64,000 bases of DNA, taken from contig NZ_CP085524.1 of assembly GCF_004353525.1 (NCBI RefSeq), positions 2,018,142 to 2,082,141 of the forward strand, written 5' to 3'. Under the pieces are notes generated by a model. The model made no database searches. It saw nothing but the letters and a program-made list of their open reading frames with translations, and was not told the origin of the DNA. Below are positions 27,620 through 36,108 of this stretch, piece after piece. The stretch is from Zhaonella formicivorans. GTDB taxonomy: Bacteria; Bacillota; DUOV01; Zhaonellaceae. Position 1 is the stretch's first letter; every line of letters starts with the position of its first letter. Position numbers and translations under genes: made by a program.

Positions 27620-28495
27620 CTAAGCCCGTTTCCGGTAAATATCAGCATTAAAAAGCCCGGAAGGTTTAATCAAAAGCACCAAGATCATAACGGCAAATGC
27701 TATGCCATCCCTCCACTCGGAAAGGTAAGCAGCGCCAAAATTTTCAATTACCCCCAGCACCATGCCGCCGGCCATGGCTCCGGGAATGCTGCCGATTCCT
27801 CCGAGAATAGCAGCAGTGAATGCTTTTAACCCCGCCGCGTAGCCCATAGTGGAATAAACCGCATCGTAGTACATCCCTACCAATAGCCCTGCCGCACCGG
27901 CCAGAGCTGAACCTACGAAAAATGTCACCATGGCCACTTGGTCCATGTTCACTCCCATTAGGCCGACGATTTGCTTATCCTCGGAAGCTGCGCGAATCGC
28001 TTTGCCATAACGGGTATGGCGGAAAAAACCGGCGAGCAAAAGCATCAGAATTAATCCTGTAAGAAAAACAAAAATCTGCAGCGAGTTGACAACTGCATAA
28101 TTGCCTAGTGCAAACTCTTTGACCTGCAGTATTTTTTTCATGGGAAATGTCTGCGAACCGATGAGCAGCCTCGCCAAGTTGGAAAGCACGATGGACATGC
28201 CAATAGCGCTTGTGGTAACTACCAGCCTGGGGGCGTTGCGCAGCGGTTTGTAAGCCACTTTTTCCACCGCTACACCCAGGATACCGGTTAAAAACATTGT
28301 CAGAAGCAGCACCAATATAAAATTGCCACCGATGATTCCGGCCAGAAACATGCCTAAAAAGGCACCCCACATAAAAATATCTCCATGGGCAAAATTTATA
28401 AATTTCATGATACCGTAGACCAGTGTATAGCCCAGGGCAATCAGAGCATAAACACTGCCTAGCATGAGACCGTTAATTAACTGCTGTACAAACAT
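27620..28495 (-). CDS. livH: Branched-chain amino acid ABC transporter permease LivH
   Basis: A 291-residue permease. GLMLGSVYALIALGYTLVYGIM and FINFAHGDIFMWGAF at the N-terminus, and TRYGKAIRAASEDKQIVGLMG as the cytoplasmic coupling loop, identify LivH. It forms the channel with LivM. Confidence 0.94.
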   Translation of the reverse strand: MFVQQLINGLMLGSVYALIALGYTLVYGIMKFINFAHGDIFMWGAFLGMFLAGIIGGNFILVLLLTMFLTGILGVAVEKVAYKPLRNAPRLVVTTSAIGMSIVLSNLARLLIGSQTFPMKKILQVKEFALGNYAVVNSLQIFVFLTGLILMLLLAGFFRHTRYGKAIRAASEDKQIVGLMGVNMDQVAMVTFFVGSALAGAAGLLVGMYYDAVYSTMGYAAGLKAFTAAILGGIGSIPGAMAGGMVLGVIENFGAAYLSEWRDGIAFAVMILVLLIKPSGLFNADIYRKRA

Positions 28496-28588
28496 CTATC
28501 CACCCTCCCGTTGATAGCAAAAGAGAGTCTAAAGACGGTTTGGCCGGAAAACTCCTGTCCCGGCCAAACCGGTTTTGCCAGGGTTAGC

Positions 28589-29770
28589 TTATTTGTCCAG
28601 GGTCCATTGACCCTTTTCCACCACCATTCTCTTCATGCCTGTTCTCATGGCATCGTGGGTTTCATTAAAAGTAATGGCGCCCGTAACCCCTGGGAAAGGC
28701 TCCTTCAGTCCTTCCAAATATTCTTTGATTTTAACCCGGTCTTTGCCCACTGCCTGGATAGCCTGGGCCAGCAGTTTAGTGGCATCATAGTGGTACGCGG
28801 CGTAGGTTCCAGGAATAAAACCGTAAGCTTTTTCAAACTTCTGTACAAATTCCTGAACTTTGGGGTCCGGATCGCTGGGCACCAGAAGTCCCGAAACATG
28901 GAAACCTTCTACAGCTTCCCCGCCCAGCTCAATAAATATGTTTTCATAAATACCGTCAGTGCCATAGACAGGAATATCCAGGTTAACCTGCTTCATTTGC
29001 TTGGCAATCAGGGCAGCTTCAGTGTACAAACCGCCGATAAAGAGCACATCTGCACCGGCACTCTTCACCTTGGTAAGCAGAGCTGTGTAGTCCTTTGTCT
29101 CTCCCAGCATATAGCTCTCGCTGGCAACGATTTCCCCGCCCAGCTCCTTAAACTTCTTGGTAACAACATCATTCAGCCCCCGGCCGTAATCGTCATTTTC
29201 GTAAAGAATTGCCGCCTTACGGTAACCGTCCTCATACATCCATTCGCTGACGAACACTCCCTGGAAAGCATCGGTTACCGAAATTCTAAACAGGTATGGA
29301 TAATTCTGTTCGGTAAAGGCCGGCGAAGTGCCTACGTGAATCATGGGCAATTCTGCTTCCGTATAAATCGGAGCCCCCGACAGGGCGCAAGAACTATTGT
29401 AGTTACCTACTACAGCCAGGATTCCTGAGTCGTTAACAAACTTGTTGGCAATACTGGCCGCTTCCTTAGGGTCCGATTTGTCGTCTTGCGGTACTATCTC
29501 AATTTTCTCGCCGTTAATACCTCCGGCAGCGTTTATTTCCTCGGCAGCCAGTTTGGCGCCGTTTAACATTTGCTCACCGTAAGCAGCGCCGGTGCCGGTG
29601 AGCGGTGCTACCCAGCCCAGTTTAATTGTGCCTTGACCGGAAGAACCGCCTTCTTGCAAAGCATTTTCGCTTTTGCCGTCGGTCTTGCCCCCGCAGCCCG
29701 CCAGGGCCAGTAAACCAAGCATAAGGATTACCAACAACCCACACAGTAATACTTTCCGCTTATTTTTCAT
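28589..29770 (-). CDS. livJ: Branched-chain amino acid-binding lipoprotein, LivJ/LivK type
   Basis: About 393 residues. A signal peptide ends in the lipobox LALAGC; the mature protein is a periplasmic-binding-fold type I receptor (IKLGWVAPLTGTGAAYGEQMLNGAKLAAEEINAAGGINGEKIE). The ATG at 29770 follows GGGAGG by about ten bases and gives a normal signal peptide; the longer frame does not. It delivers leucine, isoleucine, valine or related compounds to LivHMGF. First gene of the operon. Confidence 0.93.
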   Translation of the reverse strand: MKNKRKVLLCGLLVILMLGLLALAGCGGKTDGKSENALQEGGSSGQGTIKLGWVAPLTGTGAAYGEQMLNGAKLAAEEINAAGGINGEKIEIVPQDDKSDPKEAASIANKFVNDSGILAVVGNYNSSCALSGAPIYTEAELPMIHVGTSPAFTEQNYPYLFRISVTDAFQGVFVSEWMYEDGYRKAAILYENDDYGRGLNDVVTKKFKELGGEIVASESYMLGETKDYTALLTKVKSAGADVLFIGGLYTEAALIAKQMKQVNLDIPVYGTDGIYENIFIELGGEAVEGFHVSGLLVPSDPDPKVQEFVQKFEKAYGFIPGTYAAYHYDATKLLAQAIQAVGKDRVKIKEYLEGLKEPFPGVTGAITFNETHDAMRTGMKRMVVEKGQWTLDK

Positions 29771-30171
29771 GCTTCCGCTACCTCCCTTTTTGATAACTAG
29801 GTGATTTACCAAAGAGCTCTGGTTCCTGATCCGCCGCCCTCACCCCTTTCCTGTAAAAAACCTCCAGCCGAAGTAAAGTTTTGCACTGGTACTTTAACCC
29901 AACTGTACAGGGATACGAAATGTATAAATATATTATTCAAAACTTCTTGAATAACCTTGGTAAAATAATCGCATAAATTTTTTAAAAAATTACAATAAAA
30001 AGATTATTCTGATGTTGCCCTGCAAAATATACCCAGTCTTATTTTCATGTAGTACAAAAGTTGCATCCGATTTTTTAATCCCTGTAAAAATTTGCAAAAA
30101 AAAGGAGGAAAAAAGGTAGTATTGTAGAATAAAATAATAATTTCAAATACATAAACTATAAAACTCCAAGG
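29771..30171. other. AT-rich gene-free spacer between divergent units
   Basis: No gene seen. It must contain the liv promoter (minus strand) and the promoter of the riboswitch-controlled chemoreceptor (plus strand); a small hairpin (ATTCAA/TTGAAT, about 29935-29954) lies in it. No box is clear enough to assign. Confidence 0.4.
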
Positions 30172-30252
30172 ATAAAGGCAAACTACTCCGAAAGGGTAGG
30201 GCGCAAAGCCATGGGTCTAAAGCCATAAGCTATGATTGCCAGGTTGCCCGGT
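30172..30252 (+). promoter_or_regulatory. Cyclic di-GMP-I (GEMM) riboswitch
   Basis: The aptamer shows the class I pattern: GGCAAAC and GGTTGCC form P1; one arm carries the GAAA tetraloop (CTACTCC GAAA GGGTAG), followed by GGCGCAAAGCC; the second arm contains GGGTCTAAAGCC. It is followed at once by a terminator hairpin and then a chemoreceptor gene. Chemotaxis and motility genes are standard c-di-GMP-I targets. Confidence 0.92.
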
Positions 30253-30258
30253 TGCTGC

Positions 30259-30284
30259 AGCAGCTGCGTTAGGGCTGCTTTTTT
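30259..30284 (+). terminator. Riboswitch expression-platform terminator
   Basis: Stem AGCAGC/GCTGCT with loop TGCGTTAGG and a run of six Ts, directly after the aptamer. The left arm lies close to the 3' strand of P1, so ligand binding can alter its formation. Confidence 0.8.
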
Positions 30285-30317
30285 CATGCCGGTCAAACCA
30301 AAGTTAGGAGGTAAAAG

Positions 30318-32141
30318 ATGTTGTTGCGCAAGAAGAAATTACCCAAAGCTGAGCCTCAAAAACAAAAAGGTAAAAGTTCCGGGACATTAAAACCTAACTT
30401 TCAAATATTACAGTTTAAACAATTAAAGGGTTTTCGTTCCAAAATAGGAGACCTTAAAGTTTCTAAAAAATTAGCCGTTTCCATGCTGGTAGGGCTTTCC
30501 GCATTGTTCATAGTAGGTCTCCTGGGTATTGTCAGCCTTGGGAAAATGAACGGCGAGGTCAAAAAGATGTACAACCGTAATCTGGCAGGCGTAATAGCAG
30601 CTGCCGATGCAGAAAGAGCCATCAGAGGCATTTCCGAGGCAGGGATAAGGTATACCACAGAAAACGAAATAAGCGCTCAGCAGTCCATCCGGCAGGAAAT
30701 TAATAAATACAATGGGGACTTTGAACGGGCGCTGAAACGCTATGAAGCCATTGCCACAAACAAGCAGGAAAAAGCAGTCTTAGCCAATTTGCAACAAGCT
30801 TATCGCAATTATCAACAGGCAATTGATGAATTAATTACGGCATTCAGCCATGAAAGGGCCTTACAAGTTTATAATTTGGAAGTATTACCAAAAAGGGCGG
30901 AAATTTTTAAAGCGGTAAATGAATTAGCGGACTTTAACAGCAAAGCAGCTGCAGCAATGCTTAAACAAACTCAAATGCTGTACGCTTCCATTATCTTAGT
31001 ATTTGTGGTAATTGTTGCTGTCGCTGTGCTGCTATCCCTGTTTTTAAATCTCTTCATCTCCAGACTGATTACCGGTTCCTTAAACCGGCTCAACCAGGCT
31101 GCGGGCAAAGTAGCTTCCGGCGATTTAAGCGAGGAAAATATAGAAGTATATACTAAGGATGAGTTTGGACAATTGACCCAAGCTTTTAATGAAATGACTA
31201 AAAACCTCAAAGCACTGATAGCTCAAACGGCCGACGGGGCTGAAAGTCTTGCGGCTTCTTCAGAAGAAATAAATGCTACCATGGAGCAACAGGCTAAAAC
31301 AGTAGAACATATTGCCAATTCAGCCAGGGAACTGGTAACCGGCGCAGAACAGCAAAGCAGTAAAATTAAAGACTCTATGGCATATATCGAGGAAACTTCG
31401 GCAGTAATTCAGCAAATCGCGGCGACTGCTCAACAAGTGGTCTCATCCACCCAGGAAGTCAGCACCAACGCCCGTGCCGGAAACAATGCCATGCATTTGG
31501 CCAAAAAGGAAATTGAAAAAATTAACGCTGCTACCGCAGAGGTAGCCACAATTATCAATAAATTAGGTGAACACTCCAAAACTATCGGCAATATCGTCAA
31601 CCTCATCAGCAACATTGCCGAGCAAACAAATCTTTTGGCCCTGAACGCAGCCATTGAGGCTGCGAGAGCAGGGGAGCAAGGCAGAGGGTTTGCAGTGGTT
31701 GCTGACGAGGTAAGGAAACTCGCAGTGCAATCGCAAGATGCTGTGAAAGAAATTAACGGTATTATCAAACGGATTCAGGATAACTCTGTAAAAGCGGTCC
31801 AGGCAATGAAAAACAATGAGCAGCTTGTACAAAGCGGAAATCAGGTTATATTGGACGGGGCTGAAACATTCAACCATATTGCTTTGGCTGTGGAAGGCGT
31901 ATTGCGGCAGATCCAGGAAGTATCAAAATCAACTGATGAGTTGGCCAAAAACAGCGAGCACATAGTCACCGCCATTAAAGATATAGACCAAATTGCTGTC
32001 CAAGTAGCTGAGGCCAGCCAAGCCATGGCGGCAACAACCGAGGAGCAGGCGGCAGCAGTTGAAGAGATTGGGGCCTCTACAGAATCCCTGGCTTCCCTGG
32101 GCCAGGAACTGCAGCAAATTGTATCCCGTTTTAAGCTGTAA
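30318..32141 (+). CDS. Methyl-accepting chemotaxis protein
   Basis: A 607-residue transmembrane chemoreceptor. After a 45-residue basic N-terminal extension come TM1 (about 50-72), a four-helix-bundle sensory domain (about 73-215), TM2 (about 220-245), HAMP (about 245-300) and the cytoplasmic signalling coiled coil. The hairpin tip [37 protein letters not shown]-type sequence is complete. AGGAGGT lies eight bases upstream. Its expression should depend on c-di-GMP through the upstream riboswitch. The ligand is unknown. Confidence 0.95.
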   Translation: MLLRKKKLPKAEPQKQKGKSSGTLKPNFQILQFKQLKGFRSKIGDLKVSKKLAVSMLVGLSALFIVGLLGIVSLGKMNGEVKKMYNRNLAGVIAAADAERAIRGISEAGIRYTTENEISAQQSIRQEINKYNGDFERALKRYEAIATNKQEKAVLANLQQAYRNYQQAIDELITAFSHERALQVYNLEVLPKRAEIFKAVNELADFNSKAAAAMLKQTQMLYASIILVFVVIVAVAVLLSLFLNLFISRLITGSLNRLNQAAGKVASGDLSEENIEVYTKDEFGQLTQAFNEMTKNLKALIAQTADGAESLAASSEEINATMEQQAKTVEHIANSARELVTGAEQQSSKIKDSMAYIEETSAVIQQIAATAQQVVSSTQEVSTNARAGNNAMHLAKKEIEKINAATAEVATIINKLGEHSKTIGNIVNLISNIAEQTNLLALNAAIEAARAGEQGRGFAVVADEVRKLAVQSQDAVKEINGIIKRIQDNSVKAVQAMKNNEQLVQSGNQVILDGAETFNHIALAVEGVLRQIQEVSKSTDELAKNSEHIVTAIKDIDQIAVQVAEASQAMAATTEEQAAAVEEIGASTESLASLGQELQQIVSRFKL

Positions 32142-32217
32142 ATTAGACATTAAAAAACACCACCCGCAAGCAATCTATAATGAATCTCTGTATTAAAACG
32201 GATATTTCTTCTTAAAG

Positions 32218-32248
32218 AGCCTTTTTATTCCCAAAAAAGGCTTTTTTT
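32218..32248 (+). terminator. Terminator of chemoreceptor gene
   Basis: Stem AGCCTTTTT/AAAAAGGCT followed by TTTTTTT, 77 bp after the stop. Confidence 0.8.
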
Positions 32249-32319
32249 ATTTCCTCGCGCTTAATCAGCCTTTTGGCCGGTGGTAATTTCCTGAAGATTA
32301 TAATGTTTTTAATAGGGAT

Positions 32320-32347
32320 TAAAAAACAGGCATTAACTGCCTGTTTG
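32320..32347 (-). terminator. Terminator of phosphate transport operon
   Basis: Minus-strand stem AAACAGGCA/TGCCTGTTT, loop GTTAA, running into TTTTTT; just after the pit stop at 32354. Confidence 0.8.
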
Positions 32348-32353
32348 CTTCAC

Positions 32354-33355
32354 TCAGAAAACATTGTTAAGCACCAAAATTGCAATGCCTGCCAGCAAGG
32401 CGCTCATAGGAATGGTCAGGATCCAGGCCCAAACAATATTTTTGGCAACAATCCATCTGACGGAAGAAAGTCTTTTGGAGGCCCCTACCCCCATAATTGA
32501 AGAAGAAATGATATGGGTGGTGCTAACCGGTGCATGGAGCATGGTGGCCGTAAAGATCACCGCCGCTGCCCCGGTTTCAGCCGCAAAGCCGTTCACCGGC
32601 GCCAGCCGCGCCATATTCACTCCCATGGTTTTGATGATTTTCCAGCCGCCCACCGATGTTCCCAAGGCCATGGCTAAAGCACTGGCTATTTTCACCCACG
32701 TGGGCACGCTGAATTCGGCAATTAATCCGCCGCTTAAGAGGGCCATGGTAATCACACCCATCGTTTTTTGGGCATCATTGCTGCCGTGGTTTAAGGCCAT
32801 TAGCGCTGCTGAAACGATTTGGGCTTTGGAAAATATTTTAGTAACGGTCGAGGGCCTGAATGGTTTTAGGATCCAGTAAAGAATGACCATCAAGGTATAA
32901 CCTACAATAAAACCAATAACTGGCGATAAAAAGAGCCACAACAGAATTTTAAAAAAGAAATTAGTCCAATGTACGATCAGGAAAGAACCCTTGTAGACAA
33001 TAGCCGAACCTAACAGCCCGCCAATCAGCGCATGGGACGAGCTGCTTGGCAAGCCAAAATACCAGGTAATGAGATTCCAGATTATGGCACCGAACAGAGC
33101 GGCAATTACGACTGTTTGGGGGATCAGGTTGGGATCTATGATATCCGCGCCTACCGTCTTGGCAACTTTGACACTGATAAATGCGCCGAAAAAGTTTAGC
33201 AGAGCAGCCATGGCAATTGCAGCCCGGGGCGATAAAACCCTGGTAGAAACAGAGGTAGCTATGGCATTGGCTGTATCGTGAAACCCGTTGATAAAATCAA
33301 AGATAAGCGCCAATACAACCACCAGCACTGTCACAACTATGGTTGCACTAAGCAT
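32354..33355 (-). CDS. pit: PiT-family inorganic phosphate transporter
   Basis: A 333-residue membrane protein with the two PiT signature repeats: FINGFHDTANAIATSVSTRVLSP near the N-terminus and ALNHGSNDAQKTMG in the middle. It imports metal-phosphate with a cation. The gene overlaps the upstream DUF47 gene by 8 bp, a conserved pairing in many bacteria. Confidence 0.93.
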   Translation of the reverse strand: MLSATIVVTVLVVVLALIFDFINGFHDTANAIATSVSTRVLSPRAAIAMAALLNFFGAFISVKVAKTVGADIIDPNLIPQTVVIAALFGAIIWNLITWYFGLPSSSSHALIGGLLGSAIVYKGSFLIVHWTNFFFKILLWLFLSPVIGFIVGYTLMVILYWILKPFRPSTVTKIFSKAQIVSAALMALNHGSNDAQKTMGVITMALLSGGLIAEFSVPTWVKIASALAMALGTSVGGWKIIKTMGVNMARLAPVNGFAAETGAAAVIFTATMLHAPVSTTHIISSSIMGVGASKRLSSVRWIVAKNIVWAWILTIPMSALLAGIAILVLNNVF

Positions 33356-33971
33356 GCTTCATTACAACCCCTTCAACAATATTGGCCACATCTTCGCAGG
33401 CATCGAGGGTTTGTTCCAGGCGCTCGTAAATTTCTTTCCACTTGATCACATCAATAACGGGGGTGTTTCCGCTGAACAGACCTGTTACCGCTTGGCGGAA
33501 AAGGGCATCTCCTTCCTCTTCTATTCTGTTTATTTCAATGATTTTTTCCGTTAACTTTTTGCTTTTCTTCATCACTTTGAGTTCTTCCATCAGGTCAATC
33601 AGTTCCTTGGTACAATTTAAAATCAGGTTGCTCATTGTTTTTGCTTCTTCGGTAGCGGCAGTTACCTTAAACATGATAAACCTGCTGGCTGTGGACTCGA
33701 TGAAGTCAGCAATATCATCCATCTGCTTGCCTATGCCGTAAATGTCCTCCCGGTCGATAGGAGTAATAAATGATTTATTAAGCTCTTTAAAAATTTCATG
33801 AAGCTGCTGATCCCCCTTCCGCTCCATCTCTTTGATTTCTTTGAATTTAGATTCGCCGTTTTTTAGATCTTCTACTAACTCTTTTAAAAGCTGGGCCGCT
33901 TTATACATGGTATGGGCGGAAGAGATAAACAGATCAAAAAATTTGTCTTCTTTGGGCGTTAATTTAAACAT
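33348..33971 (-). CDS. DUF47 (PhoU-like) regulator of phosphate transporter
   Basis: A 207-residue all-helical DUF47 protein, a PhoU-like partner of PiT. EMERKGDQQLHEIFKELNKSFITPIDREDIYGIGKQMDDIADFIE matches the family's metal-binding helix motif (E/DxxxD). It probably controls the activity of the transporter encoded by the overlapping gene. The ATG at 33971 has GGAGG upstream. Confidence 0.92.
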   Translation of the reverse strand: MFKLTPKEDKFFDLFISSAHTMYKAAQLLKELVEDLKNGESKFKEIKEMERKGDQQLHEIFKELNKSFITPIDREDIYGIGKQMDDIADFIESTASRFIMFKVTAATEEAKTMSNLILNCTKELIDLMEELKVMKKSKKLTEKIIEINRIEEEGDALFRQAVTGLFSGNTPVIDVIKWKEIYERLEQTLDACEDVANIVEGVVMKHA

Positions 33972-34196
33972 CGCAAACCTCCATAGCTCAATTACTCCTG
34001 TGGTCTTGTTAACATTTTCACTTAAACACTACACCGCTGCTAATGTTAGCCGGTTTGTAGCACAAGTATAGAATACTACAAAATCTGCTAAACTCCAACA
34101 GAGAAATTTTGCGAAAAATTACTTTATCAGCGCCCAAAAACAAAGAACCTAATAAAAAACCTTTCTCCGGCTATACTAAGATACAAGAGGTGTTGA

Positions 34197-34322
34197 CTAT
34201 TGCTGTGTCATCGCCTGCTTCTCATCAACCTTAACAAATTGTCCTTCCTTCAAGATCGTTCCTCCATTGATCACCACCTTTTCCACCCCCGCATTTCCCG
34301 AGGAGTAAACCAGGTATTGCAT
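34197..34322 (-). pseudogene. C-terminal remnant of an amidohydrolase (MTA/SAH deaminase type)
   Basis: The 41-residue frame begins QYLVYSSGNAGVEKVVINGG and ends in a short EKQAMTQQ tail, matching the C-terminus of metal-dependent hydrolases such as the methylthioadenosine/S-adenosylhomocysteine deaminase family (LVYSA...VDTVIVNGK...). No catalytic domain is present; the upstream gene is the unrelated yjbQ. Most likely a leftover from a deletion. Confidence 0.6.
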
Positions 34323-34328
34323 TACTTT

Positions 34329-34745
34329 TCACTCTCCTATAATTTTTACTAAAACCCGCTTTCTGCGCTTGCCGTCAAATTCCCCGTAAAAAATTTGTTC
34401 CCAGGGACCGAAGTCCAATTTGCCATTGGTAACGGCTACTACAACTTCCCTGCCCATGATAGTCCTCTTTAAATGGGCGTCGGCATTATCTTCGTAGACG
34501 TTGTGACGATACTGCTGATACGGCTTCTCCGGAGCAAGTTTTTCTAAGAATACTTCAAAATCATGATGCAGTCCGCTCTCATCATCATTGATGAAGACAC
34601 TGGATGTGATATGCATAGCGTTGCAAAGTAAAAGCCCCTCCTTAATGCCGCTTTCTGCCAAGCAATCCTCAACCAGAGAGGTAATGTTAATAAACTCCCT
34701 TCTGTGTTTAGTTTCAAACCAAAGCTCTTTTCTGTAGCTTTTCAT
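34329..34745 (-). CDS. yjbQ: YjbQ/UPF0047 family protein
   Basis: A 138-residue UPF0047 protein. Conserved blocks include [47 protein letters not shown] and [14 protein letters not shown]-like [16 protein letters not shown]; His and Asp residues form a metal site. Some members have weak thiamine phosphate synthase activity, but the physiological role is open. Start at 34745 because GGAGGG lies six bases upstream; the longer frame reads through a REP-like repeat and is not coding. Confidence 0.9.
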   Translation of the reverse strand: MKSYRKELWFETKHRREFINITSLVEDCLAESGIKEGLLLCNAMHITSSVFINDDESGLHHDFEVFLEKLAPEKPYQQYRHNVYEDNADAHLKRTIMGREVVVAVTNGKLDFGPWEQIFYGEFDGKRRKRVLVKIIGE

Positions 34746-34805
34746 GCTTTCCCTCCAAAAAACATGTATTTTTTGCAGATTAAATTCTACACCTTTAACT
34801 TCATA

Positions 34806-34876
34806 CCTGCAATCCTGAGGGAACCAGGAAACCAGGGGGGGAACCAGGGGGACGGTCCCCTTGGTTTCATGCCGGG
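34806..34876. repeat. GGGGACGGTCCCC-type repeat
   Basis: The sequence AACCAGGGGGACGGTCCCC followed by TTGGTTTC, preceded by repeated GGAACCAGG / GAAACCAGG units, matches a common palindromic repeat style in Clostridia. No transposase is near. It lies between yjbQ and the terminator of the glycine riboswitch unit. Confidence 0.5.
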
Positions 34877-34881
34877 CGCAC

Positions 34882-34918
34882 AAAAAAAAGCGGCAAGGAC
34901 CGGTAGGCCCTTTGCCGC
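34882..34918 (-). terminator. Terminator of the glycine riboswitch unit
   Basis: Minus-strand hairpin with arms GCGGCAA/TTGCCGC (34918-34890), extended by GG/CC inside, followed by eight Ts (34889-34882). Confidence 0.85.
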
Positions 34919-34977
34919 CTATATAAAGGATACTAGCGGATAACAAATTAGTTTTACCGTTTAGTTTCCAGCTTAGT

Positions 34978-35103
34978 TCATTCAGCACATTCAGGATGGA
35001 GGATGCACTGGTAGTTCAAGCAGAATTCGCAGATGACCCGTTCTCGCTCAGCTGTATAGCATTGACCAAACTGGATCGTTTCAGGCATATGGCCATTCAC
35101 CAT
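34978..35103 (-). CDS. 41-residue cysteine-rich peptide under glycine riboswitch
   Basis: Not recognised. The frame starts [15 protein letters not shown] and ends CILHPECAE, with Cys at 15, 25, 28, 33 and 39, including a CEFC pair, so it could bind zinc or a cluster. GGAGGGG lies eight bases upstream of the ATG. It is the only frame between the riboswitch terminator (35130-35162) and the next terminator (34882-34918). The longer frame up to 35229 would read through the terminator hairpin and is rejected. Confidence 0.6.
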   Translation of the reverse strand: MVNGHMPETIQFGQCYTAERERVICEFCLNYQCILHPECAE

Positions 35104-35129
35104 TTTTCGTCCCCTCCCTTTTATTTTAG

Positions 35130-35162
35130 TAAAAAATAAAAAATCAAGGCTGCTTACCTTGA
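35130..35162 (-). terminator. Expression-platform terminator of glycine riboswitch
   Basis: Minus-strand stem TCAAGG/CCTTGA (35162-35144) followed by TTTTTTATTTTTT. It lies between the aptamers and the 41-residue ORF, as in transcriptionally controlled glycine riboswitches. A second hairpin (GAAACAAAAAG/CTTTTTGTTTC, 35220-35243) lies before it and may be the alternative fold. Confidence 0.8.
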
Positions 35163-35249
35163 CCTCCGGGAGAGCTAATGAAATTTGCGCCTGAAAATTC
35201 ATTGGGCTCCTGGTGAAACAAAAAGTCAAACCTTTTTGTTTCTGTCACA

Positions 35250-35418
35250 CTCTGTCCTTTTGCCTGAGAGAATTAATCCTTCGGCGCCCGCCAGCTGCAG
35301 GTCTCTCCAGAGGTTCGTCCCGGATTGGTAATTCATCACCCGGAGGTGAAACCTGAGAGATTCAGGCTGACGCCTTTGCCCCTTCGGTTGGCATCCCGTA
35401 TACCATCTTCCAATCCGT
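35250..35418 (-). promoter_or_regulatory. Tandem glycine riboswitch
   Basis: Two aptamers in series on the minus strand. Aptamer 1: GGATTGG...CCAATCC as P1 with ACCGAAGGGGCAAAGG and CTCTCAGG. Aptamer 2: GGACGAACCTCTGGAGAG, GCGCCGAAGG and CTCTCAGGCAAAAGGACAGAG. These are the diagnostic blocks of the glycine riboswitch. Usual targets are gcv genes or glycine/alanine symporters; none follows here. Confidence 0.93.
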
Positions 35419-35575
35419 TCATCCGCAGTATTAAGTTATGTTAGTTACATTATATGTAAGCTGACCTAAACAGGCAATGCAATTTCTGAGCATATTCTGT
35501 CAAATCCCATTTAACTATTTAATAGGTTTAATTATCTGAGCTTATTCTTTTACTAATGCTGATTTAGGGCTCGAT

Positions 35576-35604
35576 AAAAAACCCTTGACATTTTTGTCAA
35601 GGGT
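35576..35604 (-). terminator. Terminator of DUF2680-like gene
   Basis: Minus-strand stem ACCCTTGACA/TGTCAAGGGT with a short A loop, followed by TTTTTT. Confidence 0.85.
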
Positions 35605-35626
35605 TCGTTAGCATTACTGTTATTTT

Positions 35627-35986
35627 CTAGTAGAGGCTTGCTCCGGTAGCACCTGCACCCCAGCAGCCGCCAAAACCGCCGCCAAAGCCGCATCCTCCTC
35701 TGCCCCAGCCGCCTCTGAAACCACGGCCAAAGCCAGGTGTGAAGGTACCATCTTCTAAAGCCTTGATGCGCAGGTCAATATTCTCTTTCATCAGCTTGCC
35801 TTGCTCTGCGGTGATATCGCCGTTAGCCACCCACTCGTCGATAACTTGCTTCCTCAGTTCCAGCATTTGCTTTTGCAACTCAACATATTTATCCGCAGTG
35901 TTTGAAGTGGTGGCGGCAAAAGCGTAGGAAACGAAGGTGGCCATTAACAGCACTACCAGGGTAAGTACGGCAACTTTTTTCAACAC
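35627..35986 (-). CDS. Secreted DUF2680-like protein with Gly-rich tail
   Basis: About 119 residues: signal peptide (LKKVAVLTLVVLLMATFVSYAFAA), a helical segment typical of DUF2680 (DEWVANGDITAEQGKLMKENIDLRI) and a Gly/Phe/Cys-rich tail (GFGRGFRGGWGRGGCGFGGG). The GTG at 35986 is used because AGGAGGTGAA lies five bases upstream. Function unknown; similar proteins are exported by spore-forming Clostridia. Single gene with own terminator. Confidence 0.8.
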   Translation of the reverse strand: MLKKVAVLTLVVLLMATFVSYAFAATTSNTADKYVELQKQMLELRKQVIDEWVANGDITAEQGKLMKENIDLRIKALEDGTFTPGFGRGFRGGWGRGGCGFGGGFGGCWGAGATGASLY

Positions 35987-36108
35987 AGTGTTCACCTCCT
36001 CGTCTTTTATTTTACCTTTCGCATTTAAGTTCGTAAGCAAAAGCAAAATTTAGGGGGGTACTATGATATTTTTTTACAAAAACTTTTTAAAGCATAACAG
36101 AATTCTTA

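Noticed and set aside
34746-34988. N-terminal extension of yjbQ (GTVPLVPP-like peptide)
   Set aside because: This peptide is a translation of the GGGGACGGTCCCC repeat; the real start with ribosome site is at 34745.
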